Shown here: positions 29,602 through 38,924 of the stretch, piece after piece
Layout: the number at the start of each line of letters is the position of its first letter
Position numbering within the stretch: the stretch's first letter is position 1
Assembly (NCBI RefSeq): GCF_014651495.1
Contig: NZ_BMWZ01000001.1
Location: forward strand, 126,575-190,574
Direction: 5' to 3'
From: Algibacter mikhailovii
Lineage (GTDB): Bacteria; Bacteroidota; Bacteroidia; Flavobacteriales; Flavobacteriaceae
Length of the DNA: 64,000 nt
Program-made: the position numbers and the translations under genes
Notes under the pieces: generated by a model
Told to the model about the DNA's origin: nothing
Databases searched by the model: none
Seen by the model: only the letters and a program-made list of their open reading frames with translations

Positions 29602-30915
29602 ATGCCATATTTATCAAATATAATTTTTGCAATAATTCTAATACTTGCCGTAGGTTACTTTGCTAAAAATGTAAAAAAGCTTATTAGAAACATTAAGCTC
29701 GGTAAGGATACAGATAGGACTGATAATAAATCACAGCGTTGGAAGAATATGGCAATGATTGCCTTAGGGCAAAGTAAAATGGTACGACGACCAGTATCAG
29801 GATTTTTACATGTCATTGTTTATGTTGGCTTTGTAATTATCAATCTAGAAGTTTTAGAGATTATCTTAGATGGTTTATTCGGCACTCATAGAATAGGACT
29901 AGCGGTTTTACCTGTTTCTGTTTATGGGTTTTTTATAGGAACTTTTGAAATTTTAGCGTGTTTGGTTTTTGTTTCAGTAATTATTTTCTGGATGAGAAGA
30001 AACGTTATAAAGCTGGCGCGTTTTTGGAAAAGTGAAATGACAAGTTGGCCAAAGAATGATGGTAATTTCATTCTTTATTTTGAAATGGTACTCATGTCTT
30101 TGTTTCTAATCATGAATGCTACAGATTTACAATTTCAAGTGTTAAATTCGGGAAATACGATAAGTCAATTTATAGCACCTTGGTTTAGTGGTTTCCCAGA
30201 AAGCACCTCACATGTCATTGAAAGAGGGGCTTGGTGGTTGCATATTATAGGCATTCTGGTATTTTTAAATTACTTGTATTTTTCAAAACACCTGCATATT
30301 TTATTGGCATTTCCTAATACCTTTTATGGTAATTTGAAGCCCAAAGGGCAAATGACAAATGTAGATGCCGTTACAAATGAGGTCATGATGATGATGGACC
30401 CCAATGCAGATCCGTTTGCTGCTCCAGCAGAAGGAACCGAAGATGATGTTCCTGAAAAATTTGGCGCTAGTGATGTACAAGATTTAAATTGGGTGCAATT
30501 ACTTAACGCCTACACATGTACGGAATGTGGGCGATGCACCAGTGAATGTCCAGCGAATCAAACAGGAAAAAAACTGTCGCCGCGTAAAATAATGATGGAC
30601 ACCAGAGACCGTCTTGAGGAGGTTGGAAAAAATATTGATGCCAATAATGGTGAGTTTAAGGAAGACGGTAAGCAGTTATTAGATGATTATATTACCAAAG
30701 AAGAATTATGGGCTTGTACCTCTTGTAATGCATGTGTAGAGTCTTGTCCTGTAAGCATAGACCCTTTATCTATTATCTTGGAGATGCGTCGCTATTTGGT
30801 TATGGAACAGTCGGCCGCGCCAACTGAATTAAATAATATGATGACGAATATTGAGAATAATGGAGCGCCATGGCCATATAATCAAATGGATCGATTAAAC
30901 TGGAAAAACGAATAA
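29602..30915 (+). CDS. Membrane-bound (Fe-S)-binding protein, HdrC/DsrM-like
   Basis: 437 aa. About five membrane segments lie in residues 1-235. The soluble C-terminal part contains two 4Fe-4S motifs, Cys306-x2-Cys309-x2-Cys312-x3-Cys316 and Cys372-x2-Cys375-x2-Cys378-x3-Cys382. Membrane His residues in the N-terminal half (FLHVIVYVGF, WWLHIIG) could bind heme b as in NarI-like or DsrM subunits. With the CCG-type protein downstream it forms an HdrCB-like electron transfer pair between quinone and an unknown thiol or hydroxyacid partner. Confidence 0.85.
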   Translation: MPYLSNIIFAIILILAVGYFAKNVKKLIRNIKLGKDTDRTDNKSQRWKNMAMIALGQSKMVRRPVSGFLHVIVYVGFVIINLEVLEIILDGLFGTHRIGLAVLPVSVYGFFIGTFEILACLVFVSVIIFWMRRNVIKLARFWKSEMTSWPKNDGNFILYFEMVLMSLFLIMNATDLQFQVLNSGNTISQFIAPWFSGFPESTSHVIERGAWWLHIIGILVFLNYLYFSKHLHILLAFPNTFYGNLKPKGQMTNVDAVTNEVMMMMDPNADPFAAPAEGTEDDVPEKFGASDVQDLNWVQLLNAYTCTECGRCTSECPANQTGKKLSPRKIMMDTRDRLEEVGKNIDANNGEFKEDGKQLLDDYITKEELWACTSCNACVESCPVSIDPLSIILEMRRYLVMEQSAAPTELNNMMTNIENNGAPWPYNQMDRLNWKNE

Positions 30916-31053
30916 TACGTTAATTTAGGGTGTTAGCCAAAGGGGCGGCTTTTAGCTAGTATATCCCGAAGGCTAAAACAAAGGACTTAAAAGAAAGAGT
31001 TCTAAAAATTGCTAAAGCACTAACGTATACAAGAACAACAATATATCAAGCAT
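30916..31053. other. 138 bp spacer between the two Fe-S genes with an inverted TTAGCC/GGCTAA pair
   Basis: TTAGCC (30933-30938) and GGCTAA (30971-30976) could form a 6 bp stem around 32 bases, with further GC-rich bases inside. No T run follows, so it is not an obvious terminator. It might be a processing or attenuation site inside the operon, or chance. Confidence 0.2.
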
Positions 31054-31845
31054 ATGAGCGAGACACTTAAAGTACCAACAATGGCCGAATTTATGGCTCA
31101 AGGAAAACAACCTGAAGTTTTATTTTGGGTAGGTTGTGCTGGAAGTTTTGATGATCGAGCTAAGAAAATCACTAAAGCATTTGTTAAACTTTTAAATAAG
31201 GCTAATGTAGAATTTGCGGTTTTAGGTACCGAAGAGAGTTGTACCGGAGATCCAGCAAAGCGAGCAGGAAATGAGTTTTTGTTTCAAATGCAAGCGGTAA
31301 CCAACATAGAAGTTTTAAATGCTTATGAGGTAAAAAAAATTGTTACGGCATGTCCGCATTGTTTTAATACCATAAAAAACGAATATCCTGGTCTTGGTGG
31401 GACCTATGACGTTATGCATCATACACAGTTTTTAAAAGCCTTATTAGATGAAGGCCGACTAACAATTGAAGGTGGTAAGTTTAAAGGCAAGCGTATTACA
31501 TTTCACGATCCTTGTTATTTAGGTCGGGCTAATAATGTATATGAAGCACCTAGAGATTTAATTCAGAAATTGGAAGCTGAATTGGTTGAAATGAAGAATT
31601 GTAGACGTAATGGTTTATGTTGTGGCGCTGGTGGTGCTCAAATGTTTAAAGACGCCGAGAAAGGGGATAAAGAGGTAAATGTTGAGCGTACAGAGCAGGC
31701 TTTAGATATTAAACCAGAAATTATTGCAGCAGGGTGTCCGTTTTGTAACACTATGATGACTGATGGGGTAAAAGCCAAAGAAAAAGAGGCTGAAGTTGCT
31801 GTTATGGACATTGCTGAACTTATAGCAAATGCACAAGATTTATAA
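31054..31845 (+). CDS. CCG-domain (Fe-S)-binding protein, HdrB-like
   Basis: 263 aa with two cysteine-rich domain repeats. The first has VGCAGSFDDRAKK, SCTGDPAKRAG and TACPHCFNTIKNEYP. The second has HDPCYLGR, CCGAGGAQMF and AAGCPFCNTMMTDG. Such CCG domains bind non-cubane 4Fe-4S clusters in heterodisulfide reductase HdrB and are found in GlpC, LutA and SdhE. Cytoplasmic; it probably docks to the membrane HdrC-like subunit encoded 138 bp upstream. The physiological substrate is not known. Confidence 0.87.
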   Translation: MSETLKVPTMAEFMAQGKQPEVLFWVGCAGSFDDRAKKITKAFVKLLNKANVEFAVLGTEESCTGDPAKRAGNEFLFQMQAVTNIEVLNAYEVKKIVTACPHCFNTIKNEYPGLGGTYDVMHHTQFLKALLDEGRLTIEGGKFKGKRITFHDPCYLGRANNVYEAPRDLIQKLEAELVEMKNCRRNGLCCGAGGAQMFKDAEKGDKEVNVERTEQALDIKPEIIAAGCPFCNTMMTDGVKAKEKEAEVAVMDIAELIANAQDL

Positions 31846-31882
31846 TCCATAAAATTATTAATTATAATATTTTAGACTAAAA

Positions 31883-32368
31883 ATGCTAGTAGATTTTAAT
31901 ACATTACCAGAAGAGTCAAGAGTTTGGATTTATCAAGCTAGTCGTTCGTTTTCAGAGCAGGAACTTGAAGATTTAAAGTCGAAAATAGATTTATTTATTG
32001 AGAATTGGACTGCGCATGGTAGTGATTTACAGGCTGGTTATGTTATTGAATACAAGCGTTTTATAGTTTTGGGATTAAATCAAAACATGAATGCGGCGAC
32101 CGGCTGTTCCATTGATGCGTCTGTTCATTTTATTCAACAGCTTGAAAAGGAATATAATGTAGACCTTATGGATAAAATGAATGTATCCTACAAGCAAGGT
32201 GAGTACGTTGCCTATAAATCCTTAACGGACTTCAGAAAAATGGCTAAAGATAAAGCCATATCTAAAAACACCATAGTATTTAATAATCTGGTCACAAATA
32301 TTTCAGAATTCCGAGAAAACTGGGAAGTACCAGCTAGCGAGAGTTGGCATAGTAGATTTATAAAATGA
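31883..32368 (+). CDS. Conserved flavobacterial protein of unknown function
   Basis: 161 aa, soluble and acidic. Homologues in Flavobacteriia are, as I recall, often labelled ABC transporter ATPase, but no Walker A, signature or Walker B motif is visible, so that name is not supported. Notable stretches are WIYQASRSFSEQEL near the N-terminus and AATGCSIDASVHFIQQLE in the middle, the latter with a single conserved-looking Cys. It lies 37 bp after the HdrB-like gene and may belong to the same operon. A strong hairpin follows directly. Confidence 0.8.
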   Translation: MLVDFNTLPEESRVWIYQASRSFSEQELEDLKSKIDLFIENWTAHGSDLQAGYVIEYKRFIVLGLNQNMNAATGCSIDASVHFIQQLEKEYNVDLMDKMNVSYKQGEYVAYKSLTDFRKMAKDKAISKNTIVFNNLVTNISEFRENWEVPASESWHSRFIK

Positions 32369-32692
32369 TACTTAACCGTTTAATAATTATTTCATTATTA
32401 AATGGTTTTTTTACAATCAAAAACTAGTTCAGAATAATTCGAAACTAAATCGGTTATACTTATAAAATTGAAATAAATGAGTATTTCTAGGAGAAACATC
32501 AAAAGTTAATCTTGGGATAACATTGGTGACTAGAATTATATTTTCACCATCTTAATGAAATGGATTTAATAGATAGTTTTGAAATCTTATTAAATCTGTC
32601 TTAAAGTCTTTTAATCTTCTTTTAAAAGTATTATTTTGCCGCGGTTATTAGTATTTTTAAATACTATATTTCATTCTTAATGAATTCCTTAT
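32369..32692. other. 324 bp intergenic stretch with terminator and promoter of the GH3 gene
   Basis: The first 45 bp hold a terminator hairpin (separate entry). The remaining roughly 280 bp are AT-rich, show no open frame that I can support, and should contain the promoter of the GH3/serine-hydrolase gene. Confidence 0.4.
32374..32412 (+). terminator. Rho-independent terminator after the 31883-32368 gene
   Basis: AACCGTTTAATAAT (32374-32387) pairs with ATTATTAAATGGTT (32394-32407) over 14 positions with one G-U pair and a 6-base loop. The right arm runs into a T tract ending at 32412. It closes the amidase-to-31883 transcription unit. Confidence 0.85.
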
Positions 32693-35611
32693 ATGCGCCA
32701 TCTATATTTATTACTTTTGATTTTCACTACAGCATTTAATAGCTATAGTCAAAATACAAAGAATCCCTTATTATCAGAAGACATTGAACTGCAACAAAAA
32801 TGGGTGGATAGTATTTATGGTTCCATGACTTTATCAGAAAAAGTTGGACAGTTATATATGGTGCAAGTCATGTCCAATCAAGATGAAGCTAACAAGGAGA
32901 AAATTTCACAAATTATAAAGGATTATTGTATTGGCGGTATTATTTATTCCAACGGAGGGCCTTACAGGCAGGCGAAGTTAAATAATGAGCTTCAAGAATT
33001 ATCAAAAGTACCTATGCTTGTTGGTATGGATGCAGAATGGGGCTTAAGCATGCGTTTAGACTCGACTTATGCTTTTCCTTGGAATATGACATTAGGCGCC
33101 ATTAAGGATAATAAACTTATTGAGCAAACAGGACGGCAAATAGGAGAGCATTGCAAACGTTTAGGAGTACACTTTAATTTTGCTCCTGTTGTAGACATTA
33201 ATACCAATCCCTTGAATCCGATAATTGGTAATCGTTCATTTGGAGAGGGTAGAGAGAATGTTACAAATAAGGCTTTGGCATTTATGAACGGCATGCAAAG
33301 TGCTGGAGTTTTAGCCAATGCGAAGCATTTTCCAGGCCATGGCGATACAGATCAAGATTCGCATAAAACCTTACCAACTATAAACTTCACCGAAAAACGC
33401 ATTGATTCGGTAGAATTGTATCCGTACAAGAAATTAATAAAAGAAGGTCTTTCCAGTGTTATGGTAGCACATTTAAATGTGCCTAGTTTGGAATCTAAAC
33501 CAGGTTATCCGTCTTCTTTGTCTAAATACATCGTTACGGATATTTTAAAAGAACGACTCGATTTTCAAGGTCTTATTTTTACAGATGCTTTAACAATGAA
33601 AGGCGCATCAGACTTTAGTGAAACAGGCGCTATTGATTTGGCGGCATTTATGGCAGGGAATGATGTCATGCTCATGTCGGAAGATGTTGGCCTTGGTATT
33701 TCTAAAATAACAAACGCCTACAACAATGGAGAAATTAGCGAGGAGCGCTTAGCATTATCTGTAAAAAAAGTGCTTCAAGCAAAATATAAGGTAGGCTTGC
33801 ATAATTATCAACCTATTCAATTAGAAAATCTATCTCAAGATTTAAACCGATTAAAAGACGATGCGTTATATGAAGTTTTAATGGAAAGCGCCATTACTAT
33901 TGTAAAGAACGAAAATGACATACTACCACTGCGACAGCTTGAAACTAAAAGTATTGCTTATGTGGAATTAGGTGATGATTCTGGTTCTACTTTTTTTAAT
34001 GAACTAAAAAAATATGCCAAAGTACATGCCATTTCAGCTGACAGCCTTAGCCAGTTAAAAGGTAAGCTACAACCGTACAACACTGTAATTGTGGGGTTCC
34101 ATCGTTCTAATGACAATCCTTGGAAGTCTTATAAATTTAGTGAAGCAGAGATTGATTGGATAGAAGAGATTTCAAAGACGCATACTATTATTTTGGATGT
34201 TTTTGTAAAACCTTATGCACTTGCTGAGTTGAAAAGCATTGATAATATAGCCAGTATTGTAATTAGTTATCAAAATAGTGAGATAGCACAACAAAAGTCA
34301 GCTCAAATTGTTTTTGGAGCGCTGCCATCTCAAGGAAGACTGCCTGTATCCATTGGAGACCATTTCTTAATGTATTCTGGAATTTCTACCAATGCCCTTA
34401 AAAGACTAAGTTATACAATACCCGAGCGCGCTGGCATGAGTTCTGAGAAATTAAAAAAGATTGATTCGATAGCAAATTATGCTGTCAAAAAAAAAATGAC
34501 TCCAGGGATTCAACTTCTTATAGCAAGAAGCGGTAAGGTTATTTATAATAAAAATTTTGGGAAACATACCTACGAAGGCAAAGAAGAAGTGGGTTTTGAT
34601 GATATTTATGATGTAGCCTCTTTAACCAAAATATTAGCTACTTTGCCTTTAACCATGGAATTGGAAGAGCAAGGTATAATTTCACTAGATTCAAAACTAT
34701 CAGAATTACTTTTGGAATATGGAGATTCTAATAAGGCAAATATTACTGTAAAAGAAATGTTGTCTCATTATGCGCGGTTAAGGCCTTGGGAACCCTTCTA
34801 TTATAAAACACTGGACTCGATAACCAAAAAGCCTGATGCAAAATATTATCGATCTAGTAGATCTGATGCTTTTGAGGTGGAGGTTGCAAGAAATTTGTTT
34901 TTACGAACGGATTATCAGGATTCTATCCCTGAAATTATAAAAGATTCTGAATTATTAAGTAAACTTAAATACCGCTACAGTGATTTTCCTTATTATATTT
35001 TAAAGAAATTTATAGAGGAGCATTACGACAGAACATTAGAACAATTGGTTCAATCACATTTTTATGAATCATTAGGGGCTAATTATACCATGTACAATCC
35101 ATACCACAACATCAGTAGTAAGAAAATTGTACCTACAGAAATTGATGACTATTACCGAAATCAAAAAGTACATGGTTATGTTCATGATATGGGAGCAGCA
35201 ATGCAAGGTGGTATTGGCGGGCATGCAGGGGTTTTTAGTAATGCAAATGATGTTGCCAAAATTATGCAGATGTACCTGCAAAAAGGCTATTATGGTGGAA
35301 AGCGTTATTTAAAACCTGAAACTATAGATAAATTTAACACCTGTTATTATTGTGAAAGTGACAATAGAAGAGGCATAGGTTTTGATAAGCCACAGTTGGG
35401 CGATGCTGGTCCTACTTGTGGTTGTATTTCAATGACTAGTTTTGGACATTCTGGTTTTACTGGGACTTACGCATGGGCAGACCCTGAAGAAGAAATTGTC
35501 TATATCTTTTTAGCGAATAGAACTTACCCTAATGCAGGAAAAAATTTATTGTTAAGGGAGAATATTAGAACTGAAATACAACGTCTCATATATGAGGCAA
35601 TAGAAGAATAA
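32693..35611 (+). CDS. Bifunctional GH3 glycosidase - serine hydrolase (beta-lactamase family) fusion
   Basis: 972 aa with signal peptide (MRHLYLLLLIFTTAFNSYSQ). Residues ~35-370 are a GH3 N-terminal domain of the NagZ/beta-N-acetylhexosaminidase type: KHFPGHG at 211-217 with the His/Asp pair and nucleophile Asp298 in FTDALTMKGA. Residues ~390-570 look like the GH3 C-terminal domain. The last ~390 residues are a penicillin-binding/beta-lactamase fold with SLTK (Ser643, Lys646) and the late HSGFTGT motif in place of KTG. It probably acts on muropeptides in the periplasm, removing GlcNAc and cutting peptide or ester bonds. Confidence 0.9.
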   Translation: MRHLYLLLLIFTTAFNSYSQNTKNPLLSEDIELQQKWVDSIYGSMTLSEKVGQLYMVQVMSNQDEANKEKISQIIKDYCIGGIIYSNGGPYRQAKLNNELQELSKVPMLVGMDAEWGLSMRLDSTYAFPWNMTLGAIKDNKLIEQTGRQIGEHCKRLGVHFNFAPVVDINTNPLNPIIGNRSFGEGRENVTNKALAFMNGMQSAGVLANAKHFPGHGDTDQDSHKTLPTINFTEKRIDSVELYPYKKLIKEGLSSVMVAHLNVPSLESKPGYPSSLSKYIVTDILKERLDFQGLIFTDALTMKGASDFSETGAIDLAAFMAGNDVMLMSEDVGLGISKITNAYNNGEISEERLALSVKKVLQAKYKVGLHNYQPIQLENLSQDLNRLKDDALYEVLMESAITIVKNENDILPLRQLETKSIAYVELGDDSGSTFFNELKKYAKVHAISADSLSQLKGKLQPYNTVIVGFHRSNDNPWKSYKFSEAEIDWIEEISKTHTIILDVFVKPYALAELKSIDNIASIVISYQNSEIAQQKSAQIVFGALPSQGRLPVSIGDHFLMYSGISTNALKRLSYTIPERAGMSSEKLKKIDSIANYAVKKKMTPGIQLLIARSGKVIYNKNFGKHTYEGKEEVGFDDIYDVASLTKILATLPLTMELEEQGIISLDSKLSELLLEYGDSNKANITVKEMLSHYARLRPWEPFYYKTLDSITKKPDAKYYRSSRSDAFEVEVARNLFLRTDYQDSIPEIIKDSELLSKLKYRYSDFPYYILKKFIEEHYDRTLEQLVQSHFYESLGANYTMYNPYHNISSKKIVPTEIDDYYRNQKVHGYVHDMGAAMQGGIGGHAGVFSNANDVAKIMQMYLQKGYYGGKRYLKPETIDKFNTCYYCESDNRRGIGFDKPQLGDAGPTCGCISMTSFGHSGFTGTYAWADPEEEIVYIFLANRTYPNAGKNLLLRENIRTEIQRLIYEAIEE

Positions 35612-35691
35612 AGGATCTGTAGTTTTTCGTTTTGAAAGTCTAAATTTTTATTTTTTTGGACTTGTAAAATTGAGGCATTAAAAAAAAGTAT

Positions 35692-36831
35692 ATGAAAATA
35701 GGTATTGTATGTTACCCTACATTTGGAGGTAGTGGTGTTGTAGCTACTGAACTTGGTTTAGAGCTTTCTAAGCGTGGCCATGAAATTCATTTTATTACTT
35801 ATAACCAACCTGTACGGCTGGAACTTATAAGCAATAATGTGCACTACCATGAAGTTAATGTACCGGAGTACCCGTTGTTTCATTATCAGCCATATGAACT
35901 AGCTTTATCGAGCAAATTGGTAGATATGGTTAAGCTTCATGGTATTGAAATATTACATGTGCATTATGCTATTCCTCACGCTTATGCAGCATATATGGCC
36001 AAGAAGATGCTGCAAGAAGAAAATATTTATATACCTATTGTAACCACGCTGCATGGTACAGATATTACTCTAGTAGGTAGTCATCCATTTTATAAACCGG
36101 CGGTAACGTTTAGTATTAATAAATCTGATGCCGTTACAGCTGTTTCTCAAAGTTTAAAAGATGATACGATGCGTCTTTTTGATATAAAAAAGGACATTAG
36201 TGTGGTGCCTAATTTTATAGATTTAGAAAAACATAACCTTCATGGTTTTACAGATTGTCAGCGCGGTATGATGGCAAATGATGATGAAAAGATAATTACA
36301 CATATTAGTAATTTGCGTCCGGTGAAGCGTGTACAAGATGTGATTAGTGTTTTTTATAATATTCAAAAAGAAATGCCTGCAAAACTCATGTTTATAGGTG
36401 AGGGGCCAGAGAAGGAAAAAGTAGAGCTTACCTGTCAAGAACTAGGTATTCTGGATAAAGTGGTGTTCTTTGGAAAAAGTAATGAAATAGATAAAATATT
36501 ATGCTTTAGCGACTTGTTTTTGTTGCCATCACTTACGGAAAGTTTTGGATTAGCGGCATTAGAAGCAATGGCTTCAGGGGTGCCTGTAATTTCTAGTAAT
36601 ACAGGCGGTATTCCGGAAGTGAATATTCATGGTGAGTCGGGGTTTTTAAGTCCGGTTGGTGATGTTGAAGATATGACCAAAAATGCCTTATATATTCTAG
36701 AGGATGAACAGCGATTAAAAACCTTTAAGGATAAAGCAAGGAAACAATCTTTGAATTTTGATTTACATGCTATTGTACCTATGTATGAAGCAATTTATAA
36801 AGACACCTTAGCAAAATGCTTAGTGCTCTAA
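35692..36831 (+). CDS. bshA: N-acetyl-alpha-D-glucosaminyl L-malate synthase BshA
   Basis: 379 aa GT4 glycosyltransferase. Glycine-rich acceptor/donor loop TFGGSGVVATELG at 10-22, LHGTDITLVG in the middle, and the GT4 signature ESFGLAALEAMASGVPVIS with the NDP-sugar Glu. The opening MKIGIVCYPTFGGSGVVATE is diagnostic of BshA. It joins UDP-GlcNAc to L-malate, the first step of bacillithiol. Its presence indicates that bacillithiol, not glutathione, is the likely low-molecular thiol here. Convergent with the VOC gene at 2 bp. Confidence 0.93.
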   Translation: MKIGIVCYPTFGGSGVVATELGLELSKRGHEIHFITYNQPVRLELISNNVHYHEVNVPEYPLFHYQPYELALSSKLVDMVKLHGIEILHVHYAIPHAYAAYMAKKMLQEENIYIPIVTTLHGTDITLVGSHPFYKPAVTFSINKSDAVTAVSQSLKDDTMRLFDIKKDISVVPNFIDLEKHNLHGFTDCQRGMMANDDEKIITHISNLRPVKRVQDVISVFYNIQKEMPAKLMFIGEGPEKEKVELTCQELGILDKVVFFGKSNEIDKILCFSDLFLLPSLTESFGLAALEAMASGVPVISSNTGGIPEVNIHGESGFLSPVGDVEDMTKNALYILEDEQRLKTFKDKARKQSLNFDLHAIVPMYEAIYKDTLAKCLVL

Positions 36832-36833
36832 AA

Positions 36834-37205
36834 TTATACATGTTGATCTATTAAAATTGTATTGCCGTCAGGATCCATAAAAACGATACTTGCAGGACCT
36901 GTGGTACTGTCATCTGCTTCCTGTGTTAATTTAATCCCTTGGTTTTTTAAATGATTTTGGATACTCCTAACATCGTCAAAATCTGATAACGTGTTAGCGT
37001 TTTCATCCCAACCTGGGTTAAAAGTCATAATATTATTTTCAAACATCCCTTGAAACAAGCCTATGAGTGAATTTCCATTTTTCATTATCAGATAATTTTT
37101 ATCAATATCACCTGCGAAAACAGAAAATCCTAAATGCTCATAAAACGTTTTTGAGGCATTAATATCTTTAACACTCAGACTAACTGAAAAGGCTCCTAAT
37201 TTCAT
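36834..37205 (-). CDS. VOC family (glyoxalase fold) protein
   Basis: 123 aa, one vicinal oxygen chelate domain made of two beta-alpha-beta-beta-beta units. VSLSVKDINASKTFYEHLGF starts the first, and PASIVFMDPDGNTILIDQH closes the second. The typical metal positions are only partly recognisable, so it could be an enzyme or a binding protein such as an antibiotic-sequestering homologue. Proximity to bshA is suggestive of a thiol-dependent lyase but unproven. Confidence 0.88.
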   Translation of the reverse strand: MKLGAFSVSLSVKDINASKTFYEHLGFSVFAGDIDKNYLIMKNGNSLIGLFQGMFENNIMTFNPGWDENANTLSDFDDVRSIQNHLKNQGIKLTQEADDSTTGPASIVFMDPDGNTILIDQHV

Positions 37206-37276
37206 AATTTTAGTTGTTGGTTCTTCTCTAAAGATATTGATTATTACTGAAAATCAAATAAATCATAGAAAATGAT

Positions 37277-38731
37277 TTATTGTGCTTCAAGAATTTGATT
37301 GTACAAATTATAACGTTCATAAATATCTTTTACATATGAAATGGGTTCTATACCGTGCACATACCCGTATTTTATACCGGGCTTAGTATAGTGCTTTCTA
37401 TAGGTAAGTTTAAGGAGGGACGCTTCAATATTTTCATCCCAAATATTTTGATTACCATCCTTATTTAGTTTGATTAATGTCACGGCATCTTTAACGTGAT
37501 TTATGCCTGCATTATAGCTTGCTAAAGTAAATTTAATGCGTTCATTTCTATCTGGTATTGATTTCCACTCATTCCAAAGTTGTTTAAGGTATCTAGTACC
37601 GGCTTTAATACTTTCTTCTGGGCTAGAGGTATCTAAAACGCCTAATTCTTTGGCAGTAGAAGGCATAATTTGCATTAAGCCATGGGCACTTGCCCAGCTT
37701 TTGGCATTCGGGTTAAACCTAGATTCCTGAAATATTTGACTGGCTAATAAGACCCAGTCCCAAGGTAAATCTTTTGCATATTTCTTTATTAAGTCATCAT
37801 AAGGACTAAGTTTTCCGGTGTTATTTAAGAAATAATCACTTTTAATATGCTTTTTTATTGTCCTTTTGTTTTTATAGTACCTGTTATATATTACATAATA
37901 GTCGGTAGTGTTTTTTATTTTAGACACCCATTCGTTTAAATAACTACTTAGGCCAGTGGCGTTTTTCCTCAATACCCAAGATGCCTTTTGCGATAAACTC
38001 ACAGGAACGGATACATCAAGGTTTTTAAAGTTATAGGCGTGCATTTGAGCCAATGTATTATCTGCTATGGTGTATTTTATTTCACCTGTGCTTACCATGC
38101 CAATCAGCTCATCTGTTGTGATATTAGAATTAACTTCATCAATATGAATAACATCACCTATTTCATCCATTAAGTTTTCAAGTCTCATTTTGTATGAAGA
38201 ATTGGCTCTCACACTAACCGTATCATTAATTAATTCAATAACGTCATTCTTAAGCATGCCATCAATTTCATGTAATTTTAAATCCCGCCAGTTATCTGGT
38301 TTTTTTTGAACAAGAACTTGTTTGGTTAGGTATAAGTAGTTCGAAAACGTAAATCGCTCTTTTCTACTTAGAGTGGGCGTGAAACCATGTGCAACAATAT
38401 CACCCTTGCCATTATTAAGCCATTCGCCTAGAACACTAAAATCTTTTGCTACAACAATTTCTAAAGTAACCCCTATGTCATCTGCAAAACGTTCTAAAAG
38501 TTCATACTCAAACCCCATAGTTTCACCTCTATATATGAAGAAGCTAGTTGGTCCACTAACTACAATTGCCTTTAAAACACCCCTTTTCTTAATGGCCTCT
38601 AAATCAAAATTAATAGGCCCAGCTATTGAGGGATTATCAAAAGGTATATCATGTTCTGCTAGTTTTTTTTCCGAAGTACAGGAAAATAAGATAAATATGG
38701 CAGTTAAATAGAGGTAGGTTTGTAATTTCAT
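37277..38731 (-). CDS. MltF-like lytic transglycosylase with substrate-binding-protein domain (lipoprotein)
   Basis: 484 aa. Lipobox ending at Cys18 (ILFSC). Residues ~40-285 form a type 3 (amino-acid) solute-binding protein domain (TMGFEYELLERFADDIGV). Residues ~310-460 are an SLT lysozyme-like domain with catalytic Glu336 in QIFQESRFNP and GLMQIMPSTAKELG. It cuts glycan strands of peptidoglycan with 1,6-anhydro ring formation; the binding domain regulates activity in the MltF family by sensing muropeptides. Outer-membrane-anchored in the periplasm. Confidence 0.92.
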   Translation of the reverse strand: MKLQTYLYLTAIFILFSCTSEKKLAEHDIPFDNPSIAGPINFDLEAIKKRGVLKAIVVSGPTSFFIYRGETMGFEYELLERFADDIGVTLEIVVAKDFSVLGEWLNNGKGDIVAHGFTPTLSRKERFTFSNYLYLTKQVLVQKKPDNWRDLKLHEIDGMLKNDVIELINDTVSVRANSSYKMRLENLMDEIGDVIHIDEVNSNITTDELIGMVSTGEIKYTIADNTLAQMHAYNFKNLDVSVPVSLSQKASWVLRKNATGLSSYLNEWVSKIKNTTDYYVIYNRYYKNKRTIKKHIKSDYFLNNTGKLSPYDDLIKKYAKDLPWDWVLLASQIFQESRFNPNAKSWASAHGLMQIMPSTAKELGVLDTSSPEESIKAGTRYLKQLWNEWKSIPDRNERIKFTLASYNAGINHVKDAVTLIKLNKDGNQNIWDENIEASLLKLTYRKHYTKPGIKYGYVHGIEPISYVKDIYERYNLYNQILEAQ

Positions 38732-38865
38732 AGAGGGCTTTTAATTTTTGGAATATACAAACGTTAGAAGAGAAATGAAAATATTCTTTCTTTAGTTAAG
38801 TTCTTAGAAAAGTGTTTTTTTTCAGAAAGTCCTTAATTTCGGCGGTTTACCACTTATCTAGCTGT

Positions 38866-38894
38866 AAAAAAAAAAGCACCTATAATAGGTGCTT
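38866..38894 (-). terminator. Rho-independent terminator of the 38925-39350 gene (minus strand)
   Basis: AAGCACCTAT (38874-38883) and ATAGGTGCTT (38885-38894) are exact reverse complements; in RNA the stem is AAGCACC/GGTGCTT around a 7-base loop. On the minus strand it is followed by ten T residues (plus-strand A run 38866-38875). It lies 30 bp past the stop codon. Confidence 0.88.
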
Positions 38895-38924
38895 CATTTT
38901 ATTTGTTCGACTAAAGGAGGTAAT

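Noticed and set aside
38373-38711. 112-codon plus-strand frame inside the MltF-like gene
   Set aside because: Antisense to a gene with clear solute-binding and lysozyme motifs; Ser/Pro-rich translation typical of shadows.
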